The notes under the pieces: model-generated
What the model was told of the DNA's origin: nothing
Database searches by the model: none
The model's input: only the letters and a program-made list of their open reading frames with translations
Shown: positions 5,389 to 6,025 of the stretch, piece after piece
How the letters are laid out: each line of letters starts with the position of its first letter
How positions within the stretch are numbered: the stretch's first letter is position 1
From: Gordonia sp. (in: high G+C Gram-positive bacteria)
GTDB taxonomy: Bacteria; Actinomycetota; Actinomycetes; Mycobacteriales; Mycobacteriaceae
Length of the DNA: 6,025 nt
Direction of reading: 5' to 3'
Assembly (NCBI GenBank): GCA_030152405.1
Contig: JASLJL010000484.1
Coordinates: 1-6,025 of the forward strand
Made by a program: the position numbers and the translations under genes

Positions 5389-6025
5389 CCGACCCGCACC
5401 GCGCGCGCCGAGTCGTCGATCGTCGACGCCGACCCCCCGACGCGATACGTCGATCCGCGGTGGTTGTCGGGGAGACGGTCACCGCGACCGAAGAGCTTGT
5501 GGCGCAACGACCCCGGCCGGTACGACGACTGATACGCGCCGCGCGCCTCGAGGGCGGGCACCACGTGGTCGACGACGTCCCGGAACGATCCCGGCGTGAC
5601 CGCGTACGCGAGGTTGAATCCGTCGACGTCGGTGTCGGCGACCCAGTCGATGAGCGTCTCGGCGATCTCGTCGCCCGACCCGATGAGGACCGGACCCATG
5701 CCGCCGATTCCTCCCCATGCCGCGACATCGCGCACTCGCCACGCCCGACCGTCCTCGTCGGCCTGTGAGAACGCGGCGACCGCCGACTGGATCGCGTTCG
5801 ACTCCACAGCGCCGATCGGGTCGTCGAGGCTGTACCGCGACAGATCGATGCCCATCCATCCCGACATGAAGACGAGGGACCCCTCGTCCGACGCGTACCG
5901 TCGATAGTCCTCGGCTTTCGCCCGCGCCGCCTCCGGAGTGCTGTCGGTGATGACGGTGGCCAGCGTGTAGATCCGTGCGTCGTACGGGTCACGACCGGCG
6001 GCGACGAGCGCGTCGCGAGTCCGGG
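5382..6025 (-). CDS. DszA/NtaA-type flavin-dependent monooxygenase, C-terminal half (5' partial)
   Basis: The last 213 codons of a gene that enters from the right edge; the family is about 430-460 residues, so roughly half is missing. A methionine at 5867 would leave only 161 residues, and the frame continues coding upstream (for example DPYDARIYTLATVITDST, then EAARAKAEDYRRY), so that is not the start. The C-terminal signature of the NtaA/SnaA/DszA group of bacterial-luciferase-like monooxygenases is clear: GSGDEIAETLIDW (visible residues 114-126), DGFNLAYAVTPGSF (133-146), VVPALEARG (154-162), then YRPGSLRHKLFG (168-178... end of the TLR-type motif). Such enzymes use FMNH2 from a partner reductase to attack organosulfur, chelator or similar compounds. 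The substrate cannot be told here. It is convergent with the oxygenase gene and need not be functionally linked. Confidence 0.9.
   Translation of the reverse strand, partial: RTRDALVAAGRDPYDARIYTLATVITDSTPEAARAKAEDYRRYASDEGSLVFMSGWMGIDLSRYSLDDPIGAVESNAIQSAVAAFSQADEDGRAWRVRDVAAWGGIGGMGPVLIGSGDEIAETLIDWVADTDVDGFNLAYAVTPGSFRDVVDHVVPALEARGAYQSSYRPGSLRHKLFGRGDRLPDNHRGSTYRVGGSASTIDDSARAVRVGV

Noticed and set aside
5382..5867. A complete 161-residue protein starting at the methionine at 5867
   Set aside because: The same frame continues upstream to the window edge with monooxygenase-like sequence, so this methionine is internal.

Overview
The window comes from a high-GC actinomycete. Codon third positions are almost all G or C, genes overlap by ATGA, and the gene mix is FadE-like dehydrogenase, TetR regulators, an MpaB-type oxygenase and a flavin monooxygenase. 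This is typical of Mycobacteriales such as Gordonia, Rhodococcus, Williamsia or Mycobacterium. The genus is a guess from style; no search was run. I see no RNA gene, mobile element or CRISPR array.

Layout. Position 1 holds the last 22 codons of a plus-strand gene, perhaps a hotdog thioesterase. Facing it, on the minus strand, is a tightly packed block read right to left. Two TetR-family regulators (4425-3775 and 3778-3164) overlap by ATGA. A 106-base gap follows, with a perfect operator-like dyad. Then come an acyl-CoA dehydrogenase (3057-1855), an aminoglycoside-phosphotransferase-fold kinase (1858-842) and a short-chain dehydrogenase/reductase (845-105), each joined to the next by ATGA. Divergent from the outer TetR gene, across an 84-base promoter region, is an MpaB/DUF2236 (rubber-oxygenase fold) protein on the plus strand (4510-5379). 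It meets, tail to tail with two bases between, the C-terminal half of a DszA/NtaA-type flavin monooxygenase that runs off the right edge.

How the genes may work together. The trio dehydrogenase + APH-fold kinase + SDR has the same make-up as the core of the levulinate (4-oxopentanoate) pathway of Pseudomonas putida (LvaC, LvaA, LvaD). Dehydrogenase and kinase also match the two fused halves of animal ACAD10/ACAD11, which act on 4-hydroxyacyl-CoAs by phosphorylation and phosphate elimination. The dehydrogenase carries Asp in a DGPxEVH motif where ordinary acyl-CoA dehydrogenases carry the catalytic Glu, as I recall for ACAD10/11-type proteins. I therefore read the trio as a candidate 4-oxo/4-hydroxy-acid catabolic operon: the SDR reduces the 4-oxoacyl-CoA, the kinase phosphorylates the 4-hydroxyl and the dehydrogenase homologue removes phosphate to return the chain to beta-oxidation. 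The assignment is inferred from family membership and gene order. The inner TetR is the likely repressor at the dyad before the dehydrogenase; the outer TetR probably controls the divergent oxygenase.
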